From Aegilops tauschii subsp. strangulata (lineage: Eukaryota > Streptophyta > Magnoliopsida > Poales > Poaceae): a stretch of DNA of 64,000 nucleotides. Below are positions 44,343 to 56,100 of this stretch, one piece after another; the stretch's first letter is position 1, and every line of letters starts with the position of its first letter. A program made the translations under genes and the position numbers. The stretch is from NCBI RefSeq assembly GCF_002575655.3, contig NC_053037.3:444633793-444697792 (forward strand), read 5' to 3'. The notes under the pieces are model-generated. The model saw nothing but the letters and a program-made list of their open reading frames with translations, made no database searches and had not been told where the DNA came from.

Positions 44343-46069
44343 GTGAAGCGAGATACATCCTCAACTTTGGGAAAAGGTAACTTGGTATTGTTTATCTCAT
44401 TTCCTACTCACCTGTACTTGAGTCTTGTGATGGATAGGAAAGGCATTTCAACTTCGGTCTACAACAACGACGATGTGTTCGATGCCACGAAAAACTCCAC
44501 CGACGCCAAGATGCATGCTCAAATGGAGGAGATCAAAGCCCTCATCAAGTCCTACAAGAGATCTTCCTCATCTTCGAGAAGACGCTCTAGTGCACATGCT
44601 TCCGAGCTACCATCTTCGGCAAGATCACATCGACATCGACACCATCACCAACGAGAACGTGAAGGTCAAGAGCTCAACACCAACAACCGCTCAACGACTT
44701 CACCATCTCTCTTAGCATCTTCGCCTATGGACATACGACATCTTCGCCAACAAGAACCTCAAGGCTACGCTCAAGAGAAGCCCCCAAGCTCAAGTCTACG
44801 ACTTCCACGAGATACTACGACCTCGACACCGACCACGAGATTCCTTTTTATGGGACTCAAGAACCCGAGGAGTATCTCGAGTGGGAGCGCCTAATGGACG
44901 ACTACCTCAAGCAACATCAAGTTCCTCCCGAAGATCAAGTGAAGTGCGCCACAAGAAACTTCCACGACTACGCATCGACATGGTGGCTTCACACACCTTC
45001 GCAGAGCTACAACATGAGTTAGCCCAAGACGAAGAGAGCTATGCAGCGAGAGTTCGTGCCTCCAACCTACACAGAACAACTTCTACGCCAATTGGAGAAC
45101 ACCAACCAAGGATCCAAGTCCATCGACGAGTACTTCAAGGAGATGAAGATTGCCTTGCGACGAGCCGGCGTGGACGACCCCATTTCGATGAAGTTCCACT
45201 TCATGATGGGATTGCACAACGACATCTCCAAGACTCTCTTCCTCGAAAACTACAAGTCCCTCGACGACTACTACATTGGTGCTCTCAAGGCGGAACAAGA
45301 ACTGATGAAGGCCAAGGCTTCTCCACCCAAAGCACACTTCTCGAAGACCAAGCTCCAAGAAGGCGAGCATGAGGATAGTACCACCAAGATGTCCAAGCCC
45401 GACGAGCTCCAAGACGATGCTCCCAAGTTTTACTTCATCGCCATCCCTCTTTGTGGCATTGATGATGCCGAGTCTACTTCGACTCTTTTTCAAGACGGTA
45501 CGGCGACGACTACGACTACGGAGACCATCAAGGACCAATCTTTGGAGGCGAGCGACATGGTGACAAGCAAGGATGATGCTTCCATCTTAGGAGGTGAGAG
45601 TGATGATGTGCCATCTTCGGCCTTCATCCACGGCGACGATGACGAGATGATCGAGCATGGGATTTTCCCTTCGGTCATGGAGGAGAGCGATGATGTGCCA
45701 TCTTCGGCCTTCATCCACGGCGACGACGACGAGATGGTTGAGCATGGGATTTTCCCTTCGACCACGGAGACGTATGATGACTTGAGTGACTTGTGCCACC
45801 ATATTGAGAGTGAGAGTGAGTTCACCACTAGCCCCATATATGACGAGTTGCCCCAATTCCCATGTGAAGAGAGCCACAACCCCCACCACTTGAGTGAGAT
45901 GAGTGACTCCACCATACGTGAGATTGAGTGCACCTACTTTGAGGGAGTGAGTGAACCACCACATAGAGAGAGTGAGATAGTTCATAGGTCTTGTGAGGCC
46001 AATTTCAACACTAACGACTTGACCTCTACCTCTATTGTGACTTCTCATTTGGTGCTAGGTCCCATATAA
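44343..46069 (+). pseudogene. gag-like gene of the gag-only element, frame-broken
   Basis: It starts near 44430 with MDRKGISTSVYNNDDVF and a Ser/Arg/His-rich segment. A frame change near 44800 leads to a retrotransposon-gag block (EYLEWERLMDDYLKQHQVP, then TWWLHTPSQSY). A TAG at about 45020 interrupts, and the frame resumes as REFVPPTYTEQLL ... SIDEYFKEMK ... ALKAEQELMKAK. Downstream is an acidic tail with a 90-bp tandem duplication (SDDVPSSAFIHGDDDEM twice, 45600-45740). No CCHC zinc knuckle is seen. Gag would form the particle; this copy is broken. Confidence 0.75.
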
Positions 46070-46179
46070 GATGACGCACCAATCCGCGACGACTACGTCC
46101 TCCATTTGGACAAGACGATGACCATGGTGGAATATGATGCACCCCCACATGGTTCCATCAAGATGAAGATGACCACCAT

Positions 46180-46659
46180 TTGGTCTTTCCCACCTCACCT
46201 ACACCACTTGAGTGGAATGAACAAGGTAACATAGGTGAAGGTGATGCTCTAGTCCCACTAGTGGACATTCTTGACATTGATTGCTTGCATGATGTTGATC
46301 CACCTATTACCATGCTTCATGCTAGTGCGACTTCCCCATGTGATGATTTACCCATTTATGATGAGTATGATGATTGCCATGTGGAGTCCATTAGTTGTGA
46401 TACCATGTTACATGGGATTTCTTGTGACAATTCTTTAGGTCACATCATGTTTGACAATCCGCTTGACTTGTCATATGCTATGAATGAGATCAACCACATG
46501 TCATATTTGCAATCTCTTCGTAGTGACTATGCATATACCATTAAAATTAACCCAATTTGCAGTTATGGAATAGATGACAAGCCCATGGTTATTGGCATTT
46601 GTTTTTCTTGTGATGATATTAATATGCTCCCTTTGCATATCTCATATGCCTTGCCATGA
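46180..46659 (+). CDS. Post-gag ORF of the gag-only element, 159 residues
   Basis: An open frame (MVFPTSPTPLEWNEQGNIGE...) between gag and the longer unknown ORF. Asp- and His-rich, no recognised domain. It overlaps the next frame (46574) and may have been one reading frame with it before a shift. Confidence 0.3.
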   Translation: MVFPTSPTPLEWNEQGNIGEGDALVPLVDILDIDCLHDVDPPITMLHASATSPCDDLPIYDEYDDCHVESISCDTMLHGISCDNSLGHIMFDNPLDLSYAMNEINHMSYLQSLRSDYAYTIKINPICSYGIDDKPMVIGICFSCDDINMLPLHISYALP

Positions 46660-48148
46660 CCACCTAGCTTCGGATATGCATTGTTTTGGATGTTGTCCAT
46701 TTTCTCCATATGATGTTTCCACTATTGCTCATGAGGAGACCCCCATAGTTTCCTCATACATTTTAGGAGATTTTGATTCATCCCATTCATTGCATGATCC
46801 TCATAATTATGTACACAATATGATCCCCATGAATAAACATGCTATTGACGTGCCATATAATTGCATTCTCAATTTGTGTCCCCATCGTGTTATACACAAT
46901 AACTATTCTTTCATGATGGATGACATGTTCTTATACCATGCATCAAATTTCTTCGACCATTGCTTATCTTGTGCTAACTCACACGTGCACATACACATCA
47001 TGATGGATGATGTGTACATTTACCACACACACAATTTCTTTCGTTTGTGTATTTGTTGTGTAGGTACCCATGCTTACTTGTCAACCTCACAATCCCATGA
47101 GTTGACAAAACGAGCTCTAGAGAGCAATGATGACTTGGGATCCCATGGATTGTCTTTCCCACCGCTCTCTTTGCGCAAAGGCTTCACGCATTTCTTCTAC
47201 ATGGCCCTCACTTGGCTATGGGTTATTGTCCATTACATATTATATGACCATCTTGCCATGTTCACTTTGCATGATATGCTCATTACTATGCCTTTGACAT
47301 GCATTTGTGACCCATGCTTTGCATTACACATGATGATTGATTCTAGTACTTGTATGTGTATTTGCAAGGTTGGTGGAGATATCACTTGTTATTGCCATGT
47401 TTGCTTTGTGCCCCATGACTATGATGATACTATGATCTTGCTTTGTGTTCGTGCTTGCGATGTGTCATGTGCATTATCTATACCTATTATTTGCTCACAT
47501 AACATGATTGCCATGATTTCCTCTAGTGTGTCGCATCTTCGCTCCACTAGTTTGCACGACTTGATTACTATGATTTCTTGCCTTGTTGCATCAACAATGA
47601 TTCATACTTTCTCATTTCATGTGGTTGATGACAATCATCTACATGCTTTGCACATGATTGTTATTGCTTCTTGTCATGTATATCCATGTGTTTCCTCTCT
47701 CATGCTAGATGATTTGACATGTATTGAGTGCAACAATGACTTAACTCTTGCTAATGAGATCGGCCCCATAGCATTCTCTGATATATTTGGAGATTTTGAC
47801 ATATTTCTTGTGAAGCATGCTTGTCTAACCTCTTTGCACCATATACCTAGTGCCATGAATATAGCCATTGTTGCATCATATTATTCATGCACTTGTGCTC
47901 CTAATGGTTATGTGAAAAAGAAGAGAACCATCATGATGGATGATGTGTTTATCTACCATGCGTATACATTCTTTGTTTTGTTGTGTGCATGTGTAGGATA
48001 CTTGGACTTCACGTCGACTTCCACTTCACGTGAGTTGACCATCCGAGCTATTGAGAGCGAACCACCTTCTACCACGACAATTCTACATCACACTTGCTTG
48101 TGCTTCGGCGTTGTGAAGGACGCACAAAAGGACATGCTTTCAAGGTGA
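46574..48148 (+). CDS. Unknown 524-residue ORF of the gag-only element
   Basis: A long uninterrupted frame unusually rich in His, Cys, Met, Tyr and Asp. It contains an internal duplication: MMDDVYIYHTHNFF ... SHELTKRALES (about 47000-47125) and MMDDVFIYHAYTFF ... SRELTIRAIES (about 47935-48060), with a third partial MMDDMFLYHASNFF (46915). There is no known protease, RT, integrase or transposase motif. The tri-nucleotide-biased DNA (ATGATG, CATGTG) could by itself keep frames open, so translation is unproven. Confidence 0.3.
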   Translation: MTSPWLLAFVFLVMILICSLCISHMPCHDHLASDMHCFGCCPFSPYDVSTIAHEETPIVSSYILGDFDSSHSLHDPHNYVHNMIPMNKHAIDVPYNCILNLCPHRVIHNNYSFMMDDMFLYHASNFFDHCLSCANSHVHIHIMMDDVYIYHTHNFFRLCICCVGTHAYLSTSQSHELTKRALESNDDLGSHGLSFPPLSLRKGFTHFFYMALTWLWVIVHYILYDHLAMFTLHDMLITMPLTCICDPCFALHMMIDSSTCMCICKVGGDITCYCHVCFVPHDYDDTMILLCVRACDVSCALSIPIICSHNMIAMISSSVSHLRSTSLHDLITMISCLVASTMIHTFSFHVVDDNHLHALHMIVIASCHVYPCVSSLMLDDLTCIECNNDLTLANEIGPIAFSDIFGDFDIFLVKHACLTSLHHIPSAMNIAIVASYYSCTCAPNGYVKKKRTIMMDDVFIYHAYTFFVLLCACVGYLDFTSTSTSRELTIRAIESEPPSTTTILHHTCLCFGVVKDAQKDMLSR

Positions 48149-48600
48149 TATCCTTCTCTTTTGAGAACCGTCAAACCATGAGCATGGATATTGTGGATCA
48201 TACTACTTGTGTTGCTTGCACCATGAGCCTTATTGGTCATCTTGGACCATTTGATTGCGCACATGTTAGAGATCTTGCTTCGACTTGTCATTTTGACCTT
48301 TCCATGCCTCATGACATCTATACCTTGTGTGTTGCATCCGACTTGTGGATTACTTGCTCCGATCATATGTTTGGTTGCAACAATTTCACTTCTTCACATA
48401 TGCAATGTCCCATTGATTGTCACATGATTGACTTGATTGCCTCACACACGATGAACAATTGCTCTTTCTATTGTGTTGAGTGCCACACTATATTCACTAC
48501 ACCCTATGCACGTTATGCTTGGATTGTCTTGCACTTGACCCATGTGTTTAGACATCTCATCTTATTTGGTGTTGTGAATGATTCCTATGCCTACCATTGA
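48094..48600 (+). CDS. Overlapping ORF, 168 residues, unknown
   Basis: Continues the same compositional style as the 524-residue frame (Cys/His/Met-rich) in another frame after a 55-bp overlap. It probably represents the same ancestral frame after a shift. No domain recognised. Confidence 0.25.
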   Translation: MLVLRRCEGRTKGHAFKVISFSFENRQTMSMDIVDHTTCVACTMSLIGHLGPFDCAHVRDLASTCHFDLSMPHDIYTLCVASDLWITCSDHMFGCNNFTSSHMQCPIDCHMIDLIASHTMNNCSFYCVECHTIFTTPYARYAWIVLHLTHVFRHLILFGVVNDSYAYH

Positions 48601-48850
48601 CCGTTTGATGATAACACTTGTTGGGTGAATCACCACTTGAATGCTTGGTTTTGCACTAACGCTAACCAAATTTGTTTTTCCAAGTGTTTGTTGTCCTTAC
48701 TCCTTTTGAAGGAATCCCAAGACGGTACGACATTGGAGATGCCCATTTCGAGCTTCAAGATGACAAGTACTTGGTGATCGTCCACTTCTCCACGACGACG
48801 CCATCTCTTTTCCATGGTGATTTGGTTTCGATCCGAGGTCGGATCTTTCC

Positions 48851-48864
48851 CAAGGGGGAGGGGA
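48851..48864 (+). promoter_or_regulatory. Polypurine tract of the gag-only element
   Basis: CAAGGGGGAGGGGA directly precedes the 3' LTR start at 48865. Confidence 0.8.
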
Positions 48865-49875
48865 TGATGCGGAGCATCCTACGAACATCACCATGTCAAA
48901 AGTCCGTTCGGCAAGTGACACATGCAACATCTACTTCACATACACAAAGGTGAATCATCTCCTTTACGCGTGTCCACTTGATCCCTTCGAGGATGGTATA
49001 CTACTTGACACTCCTGTCGTGTGCATACATAGGTATTGTTGAAACACCATGGACGAGGAGGAGGAGTGCGAGCGCAAGTGTACAACTACACCATCCGCGA
49101 GAGAAGCATGGAAGAGAAGGAAGAAGAGGAGTCTTCCCGCACAGAAACACCAGTACAACCGCCCATGTACCGCCCAACTACCGGTCGACCGGTACAACCA
49201 ACCAATTACCGCCCAACTACCGGTCAACCTTCTGTAATCGAGCGGTGCAAGGCCGGAACAGCCCCGGTTTTCCCCCAGCTGCGACTAGACCGGTACAACT
49301 GGTCCTACCATCGGTACAACCGCTCCATACCTCTGCGAACACCTCCAGAAATCGGTACCTGAGCTCCTAGCGGTACAACCGCTCACATATCTGGTACAAC
49401 CGGTATGCCTGTGAGCAGTAAAAGGGTCAATGACCCGTGTAACCCCGAACTTACCCCTTGGACTATAAGTACTCGTCCCCTAGCTCTGAATTAGGGTTAG
49501 CAAATATGATAGCTCATTTGTATGTGAGCTTTGCTCCTACCTACCTCTACTCTTGAGAGAGAGAGAGAGACTACCACTCCCATGGAGTTCAAGACCTCCA
49601 TGTGAGAAGATCCTGCGGGATATCATCAAGACCCCCTCACGGGTGAACCCCATCAAGACCTCCTCTTGGAGATGAACTTTACCTTGTATATTTCCCTTTG
49701 TTGTTCATGTACCTTGTGGATCTTGTGTGTTTGATTGTCTAGTGGATGTGTGATTGGACTTGTTCTTGAGTGTTCCTCTCGTTTTCCCTCGTGTTTCCCC
49801 TCGTGTTCTTCGTGTTCTTCGTAGGATCCTCTCCAATCGTGAAAGATCGGGCCACTAGGGTTCTACCCTACATCA
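48865..49875 (+). repeat. 3' LTR of the gag-only element (1011 bp)
   Basis: Same ends as the 5' LTR, with one fewer 39-bp unit and a shorter GA run (49554-49571). It is followed by the CAACG duplication. Confidence 0.92.
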
Positions 49876-50239
49876 CAACGGGAGCTACTGGATCCTCCTC
49901 CTGCTTTCACCCTGCGATAGCAAATTCTCCTATTTATAGGACGCAAGATGACGTGTTGGACATCGATTGATCAAGAACAATCTAGCCATTTAGGCAATTT
50001 AGTCATGTAGCAAGCTAATAGCCATTCCAAAAGAGAAATCTTGTAAGTAGGTGTAGTTATCTCTCCCCGGTGCATAAGGATGTCCATAATGATGGTCATT
50101 CATACAACAATGCATACTTTATATACCTATGACGACGTTTTTTTTCTCTGTTTTTCTTTCTCCCACCACATGTAATGTCTTGTCTTCTTACAGAGTGTCT
50201 TCAAACAGGCTTTCGCTCCCGCTTTATATAGTATAAAGC
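49876..50239 (-). promoter_or_regulatory. Displaced promoter region, probably of the small secreted-protein ORF
   Basis: A unique-looking stretch of 364 bp between two retrotransposons. On the minus strand it has CCTATAAATA at 49940-49931, a good TATA box, about 55 bp before the insertion point of the gag-only element. Joining across that element places the TATA box about 90 bp upstream of the ATG at 39612. A second TATA-like ATATAAAG occurs farther upstream. The left edge is the CAACG duplication, and the right edge is the Angela insertion (AAAGC at 50235-50239). Confidence 0.5.
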
Positions 50240-51962
50240 TGAAGGAAATATGCCCTAGAGGCAATAATAAAGTTATTATTTATTTCCTTATATCGTGATA
50301 AATGTTTATTATTCATGCTAGAATTGTATTAACCGGAAACATGATACATGTGTGAATACATAGACAAACAGAGTGTCACTAGTATACCTCTACTTGACTA
50401 GCTCGTTGATCAAAGATGGTTATGTTTCCTAGCCATGGACAAAGAGTTGTCATTTGATTAACGGGGTCACATCATTAGGAGAATGATGTGATTGACTTGA
50501 CCCATTCCGTTAGCTTAGCACTTGATCGTTTAGTATGTTGCTATTGCTTTCGTCATGACTTATACATGTTCCTATGACTATGAGATTATGCAACTCCCGT
50601 TTACCGGAGGAACACTTTGTGTGCTACCAAATGTCACAACGTAACTGGGTGATTATAAAGGTGCTCTGCAGGTGTCTCCGAAGGTACTTGTTGGATTGGC
50701 GTATTTCGAGATTAGGATTTGTCACTCCGATTGTCGGAGAGGTATCTCTGGGCCCACTCGGTAATGCACATCACTTAAGCCTTGCAAGCATTGCAACTAA
50801 TGATTTAGTTGCGGGATGATGTATTACAGAATGAGTAAAGAGACTTGCCGGTAACGAGATTGAGCTAGGTATTGAGATACCGACGATCGAATCTCGGGCA
50901 AGTAACATACCGATGACAAAGGGAACAACGTATGTAGTTATGCGGTTTGACCGATAAAGATCTTCATAGAATATGTGGGAGCCAATATGAGCATCTAGGT
51001 TCCGCTATTGGTTATTGACCGGAGACGTGTCTCGGTCATGTCTACATAGTTCTCGAACCCGTAGGGTCCGCACGATTAAAGTTCGATGACGGTTATATTA
51101 TGAGTTTATGTGTTTTGATGTACCAAAGGTAGTTCGGAGTCCTGGATGTGATCACGGACATGACGAGGAGTCTCGAAATGGCCGAGACATGAAGATTGAT
51201 ATATTGGACGACTATATTCGGACACCGGAATAGTTCCGGGGGTTATCGGATAAATACCGGAGTACCGGGGGTTACCGGAACCCCCCAGGAGGTTATTAGG
51301 CCTCATGGGCCCAAGTGGTGGAAGAGGAGAGGCGGCCAAGGGGCAGCCGCGCGCCCCTCCCCCCAAGTCCGAATTGGACAAGGAGGGGGGGGGCGCCCCC
51401 CCCTTTCCTTTCCCCCTCTCCTCTCCTACTCCAACATGGAAGGGGGGGCGTCCTACTCCCGGTGGAAGTAGGACTCCTCATGGAGCGCGCCAAGGGTGGC
51501 CGCCCCCTCCCCCTCCTCCACTCCTTTATATACGGGGAGGGAGGCACCCCCTAGAGACACAACAATTGATCCCTTGGATCTCTTAGCCGTGTGCGGTGCC
51601 CCCCTCCACCATAATCCACCTCGGTCATATCGTAGCGGTGCTTAGGCGAAGCCCTGCGTCGGTAGAACATCATCATCATCACCACGCCGTCGTGCTGCTG
51701 GAACTCTCCCTCAAAGCTCGGCTGGATCGGAGTTCGAGGGACGTCATTGAGTTGAACGTGTGCTGAACTCGGAGGTGCCGTGCGTTCGGTACTTGATCGG
51801 TCGGATCATGAAGACGTACGACTACATCAACCGCGTTGTGCTAACGCTTCCGCTTTCGGTCTACGAGGGTACGTGGACACACTCTCCCCTCTCGTTGCTA
51901 TGCATCACCATGATCTTGCGTGTGCGTAGGATTTTTTTTTGAAATTGCTACGTTCCCCAAAA
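50240..51962 (+). repeat. Angela 5' LTR (1723 bp)
   Basis: TG start at 50240, TATA-type TTTATATAC at 51525-51533, and an eroded end CCCCAAAA (normally CA). A long C/G-homopolymer-rich stretch lies at 51380-51520. Confidence 0.92.
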
Positions 51963-51963
51963 G

Positions 51964-51976
51964 TGGCATCCGAGCC
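51964..51976 (+). promoter_or_regulatory. Primer-binding site of Angela
   Basis: TGGCATCCGAGCC, a diverged initiator-Met-tRNA site (TGGTATCAGAGCC), directly after the LTR. Confidence 0.75.
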
Positions 51977-53197
51977 TGGTTTTATGCGTTGATGTTATTT
52001 GCACGAGTAGAACAAAAGTGAGTTGTGGGCGATACAAGTCATACTGCTTACCAACATGTCACACTTTGGTTCGGCGGTATTTTTGGATGAAGCGGCCCGG
52101 ACCGACATTACGCGTACGCTTACGCGAGACTGGTTCTACCGACGTGCTTTGCACACAGGTGGCTGGCGGGTGTCAGTTTCTCCAACTTTAGTTGAACCGA
52201 GTGTGGCTACACCCGGTCCTTGAGAAGGTTAAAACAACACTAACTTGACGAACTATCGTTGTGGTTTTGATGCGTAGGTAAGAACGGTTCTTGCTCAGCC
52301 CGTAGCAGCCACGTAAAACTTGCAACAACAAAGTAGAGGACATCTAACTTGTTTTTGCAGGGCATGTTGTGATGTGATATGGTCAAGGCATGATGCTATA
52401 TTTTATTGTATGAGATGATCATGTTTTGTAACCGAGTTATCGGCAACTAGCAGGAGCCATATGGTTGTCGCTTTATTGTATGCAATGCAAACGCCCTGTA
52501 ATGCTTTACTTTATCACTAAGCGGTAGCGATAGTCGTAGAAGCATAAGTTGGCGAGACGACAACGATGCTACGATGGAGATCAAGGTGTCGCGCCAGTGA
52601 CGATGGTGATAATGACGGTGCTTCGAAGATGGAGATCACAAGCACAAGATGATGATGGCCATATCATATCATTTATATTGATTGCATGTGATGTTTATCT
52701 TTTATGCATCTTATCTTGCTTTGATTGACGGTAGCATTATAAGATGATCTCTCACTAAATTTCAAGATAATAGTGTTCTCCCTGAGTATGCACCGTTGCC
52801 AAAGTTCGTCGTGCCCAGACACCACGTGATGATCGGGTGTGATAAGCTCTACGTCCATCTACAACGGGTGCAAGCCAGTTTTGCACACGCAGAATACTCA
52901 GGTTAAACTTGACGAGCCTAACATATGCAGATATGGCCTCAGAACACTGAGACCGAAAGGTCGAGCGTGAATCATATAGTAGATATGATCAACATAGTGA
53001 TGTTCACCATTGAAAACTACTCCATTTCACGTGATGATCGGTTATGGTTTAGTTGATTTGGATCACGTGATCACTTAGATGATTAGAGGGGTGTCTATCT
53101 AAGTGGGAGTTCTTAAGTAATATGATTAATTGAACTTAAATTTATCATGAACTTAGTACCTGATAGTATTTTGCATGTCTATGTTTGTTGTAGATAG
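51977..53197 (+). other. Angela untranslated leader
   Basis: About 1.2 kb of leader between the primer site and gag with no long frame, typical for this family. Confidence 0.7.
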
Positions 53198-56100
53198 ATG
53201 GCTCGTGCTGTTGTTCCGTTGAATTTTAATGCGTTCCTTGAGAAAGCAAAGTTGAAAGATGATGGTAGCATTTACACGGACTAGGTCCGTAACTTGAGGA
53301 TTATCCTCATTGCTGCACAGAAGAATTACGTCCTGGAAGCACCGCTAGGTGCCAAACCTGCTGCAGGAGCAACACCAGATGTTATGAACGTCTGGCAGAG
53401 CAAAGCTGATGACTACTCGATAGTTCAGTGTGCCATGCTTTACGGCTTAGAACTGGGACTTCAACGACGTTTTGAACGTCATGGAGCGTATGAGATGTTC
53501 CAGGAGTTGAAGTTAATATTTCAAGCAAATGCCCGGATTGAGAGATATGAAGTCTCCAATAAGTTCTACAGCTGCAAGATGGAGGAGAATAGTTCTGTCA
53601 GTGAGCATATACTCAGAATGTCTGGGTATAACAATCACTTGATTCAACTGGGAGTTAATCTTCTGGATGATAGCGTCATTGTCAGAATTCTTCAATCACT
53701 GCCACCAAGCTACAAGAGCTTCATGATGAACTATAACATGCAAGGGATGGATAAGACGATTCCCGAGCTCTTCGCAATGCTAAAGGCTGCGGAGGTAGAA
53801 ATCAAGAAGGAGCATCAAGTGTTGATGGTCAATAAGACCACCAGTTTCAAGAAAAAGGGCAAAGGGAAGAAGAAGGGGAACTTCAAGAAGAACAACAAAT
53901 AAGTTGCTGCTCAAGAGAAGAAACCCAAGTCTGGACCTAAGCCTGAGACTGAGTGCTTCTACTGCAAGCAGACTGGTCACTGGAAGCGGAACTGCCCCAA
54001 GTATTTGGCGGATAAGAAGGATGGCAAGGTGAATAAAGGTATATGTGATATACATGTTATTGATGTGTACCTTACCAGAGCTCGCAGTAGCACCTGGGTA
54101 TTTGATACTGGTTCTGTTGCTAATATTTGCAACTCGAAACAGGGACTACGGATTAAGCGGACACTGGCTAAGGATGAGGTGACGATGCGCGTGGGAAACG
54201 GTTCCAAAGTCGATGTGATCGCCGTCGGCACGCTACCTCTACATCTACCTTCAGGATTAGTATTAGACCTAAATAATTGTTATTTGGTGCCAGCGTTGAG
54301 CATGAACATTGTATCTGGATCTTGTTTGATGCGAGACGATTATTCATTTAAATCAGAGAATAATGGTTGTTCTATTTATATGAGTAATACCTTTTGTGGT
54401 CATGCACCCTTGAAGAGTGGTCTATTTTTGATGAATCTCGATAGTAGTGATACACATATTCATAATGTTGAAGCCAAAAGATGCAGAGTTGATAATGATA
54501 GTGCAACTTATTTGTGGCACTGCCCTTTGGGTCATATTGGTGTAAAGCGCATGAAGAAACTCCATACTGATGGACTTTTGGAATCACTTGGTACTTGCGA
54601 ACCATGCCTCATGAGCAAGATGACTAAAACGCCGTTCTCCGGAACTATGGAGCGAGCAACTGATTTATTGGAGATCATACATACTGATGTATGTAGTCCA
54701 ATGAATGTTGAAGCTCGCGGCGGGTATCGTTATTTTCTCACCTACACAGATGATTTAAGCAGATATGGGTATATCTACTTAATGAAACATAAGTCTGAAA
54801 CTTTTCAAAATTTCAAAGAATTTCAGAGTGAAGTTGAAAATCATCGTAACAAGAAAATAAAGTTTCTATGATCTGATCGTGGAGGAGAATATTTGAGTTA
54901 CGAGTTTGGTCTACATTTGAAACAATGTGGAATAGTTTCGCAACTCACGCCACCCGAAACACCACAGCGTAATGGTGTGTCCGAACGTCGTAATCGTACT
55001 TTACTAGATATGGTGCGATCTATGATGTCTCTTACTGATTTACCGCTATCATTTTGGGGTTATGCTTTTGAGACGGCCGCATTCACGTTAAACAGGGCAC
55101 CATCAAAATCCGTTGAGACGACGCCTTATGAACTATGGTTTGGCAAGAAACCAAAGTTGTCGTTTCTTAAAGTTTGGGGCTGCGATGCTTATGTGAAAAA
55201 GCTTCAACCTGATAAGCTCGAACCCAAATCGAAGAAATGTGTCTTCATAGGATACCCAAAGGAAACTGTTGGGTACACCTTCTATCACAGATCCGAAGGC
55301 AAGACATTCGTTGCTAAGAATGGATCCTTTCTAGAGAAGGAGTTTCTCTCGAAAGAAGTGAGTGGGAGAAAAGTAGAACTTGATGAGGTAACAGTACCTG
55401 CTCCCTTATTGGAAAGTAGTTCATCACAGAAACCGGTTTTTGTGACACCTACACCAATTAGTGAGGAAGTTAATGATGATGATCATGAAACTTCAGATCA
55501 AGTTGTTACTGAACCTCGTAGGTCAACCAGAGTAAGATCTGCACCAGAGTGGTACGGTAATCCTATTCTGGAGGTTATGTTACTAGACCATGATGAACCT
55601 ACGAACTATGAAGAAGCGATGGTGAGCCCAGATTTCGCAAAATGGCTTGAGGCCATGAAATCTGAGATGGGATCCATGTATGAGAACAAAGTATGGACTT
55701 TGGTTGACTTGCCCAATGATCGGCAAGCCATCGAGAATAAATGGATCTTCAAGAAGAAGACTGACGCTGACGGTAATGTTACTGTCTATAAAGCTCGACT
55801 TGTTGCAAAAGGTTTTCGACAAGTTCAAGGGATTGACTACAATGAGACATTCTCACCCGTAGTGATGCTTAAGTCTGTCCGAATCATGTTAGCAATTGCC
55901 GCATTTTATGATTATGAAATTTGGCAAATGGATGTAAAAACTGCATTCTTGAATGGATTTCTTGAAGAAGAGTTGTATATGATGCAACGGAAGGTTTTGT
56001 CGATCCAAAGGGAGCTAACAAAGTGTGCAAGCTCCAGCGATCCATTTATGGACTGGTGCAAGCCTCTCGGAGTTGGAATAAACGTTTTGATAGTGTGATC

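Larger units (their letters stand above)
39650..49875 (+). mobile_element. Complete gag-only LTR retrotransposon (10226 bp), TSD CAACG
   Basis: The LTRs are 39650-40702 (1053 bp) and 48865-49875 (1011 bp), with a perfect 5-bp duplication CAACG (39645-39649 and 49876-49880). A Met-tRNA-like primer site follows the 5' LTR and a polypurine tract CAAGGGGGAGGGGA precedes the 3' LTR. Internally there is a gag-like frame and then long frames of unknown type, with no protease, RT or integrase. It is thus non-autonomous with a gag gene (TR-GAG-like). A reverse-oriented solo LTR (42278-44014) has inserted in its leader. In the first 215 bp the two LTRs differ at about 11 positions, so it is older than E3. 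Confidence 0.9.
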
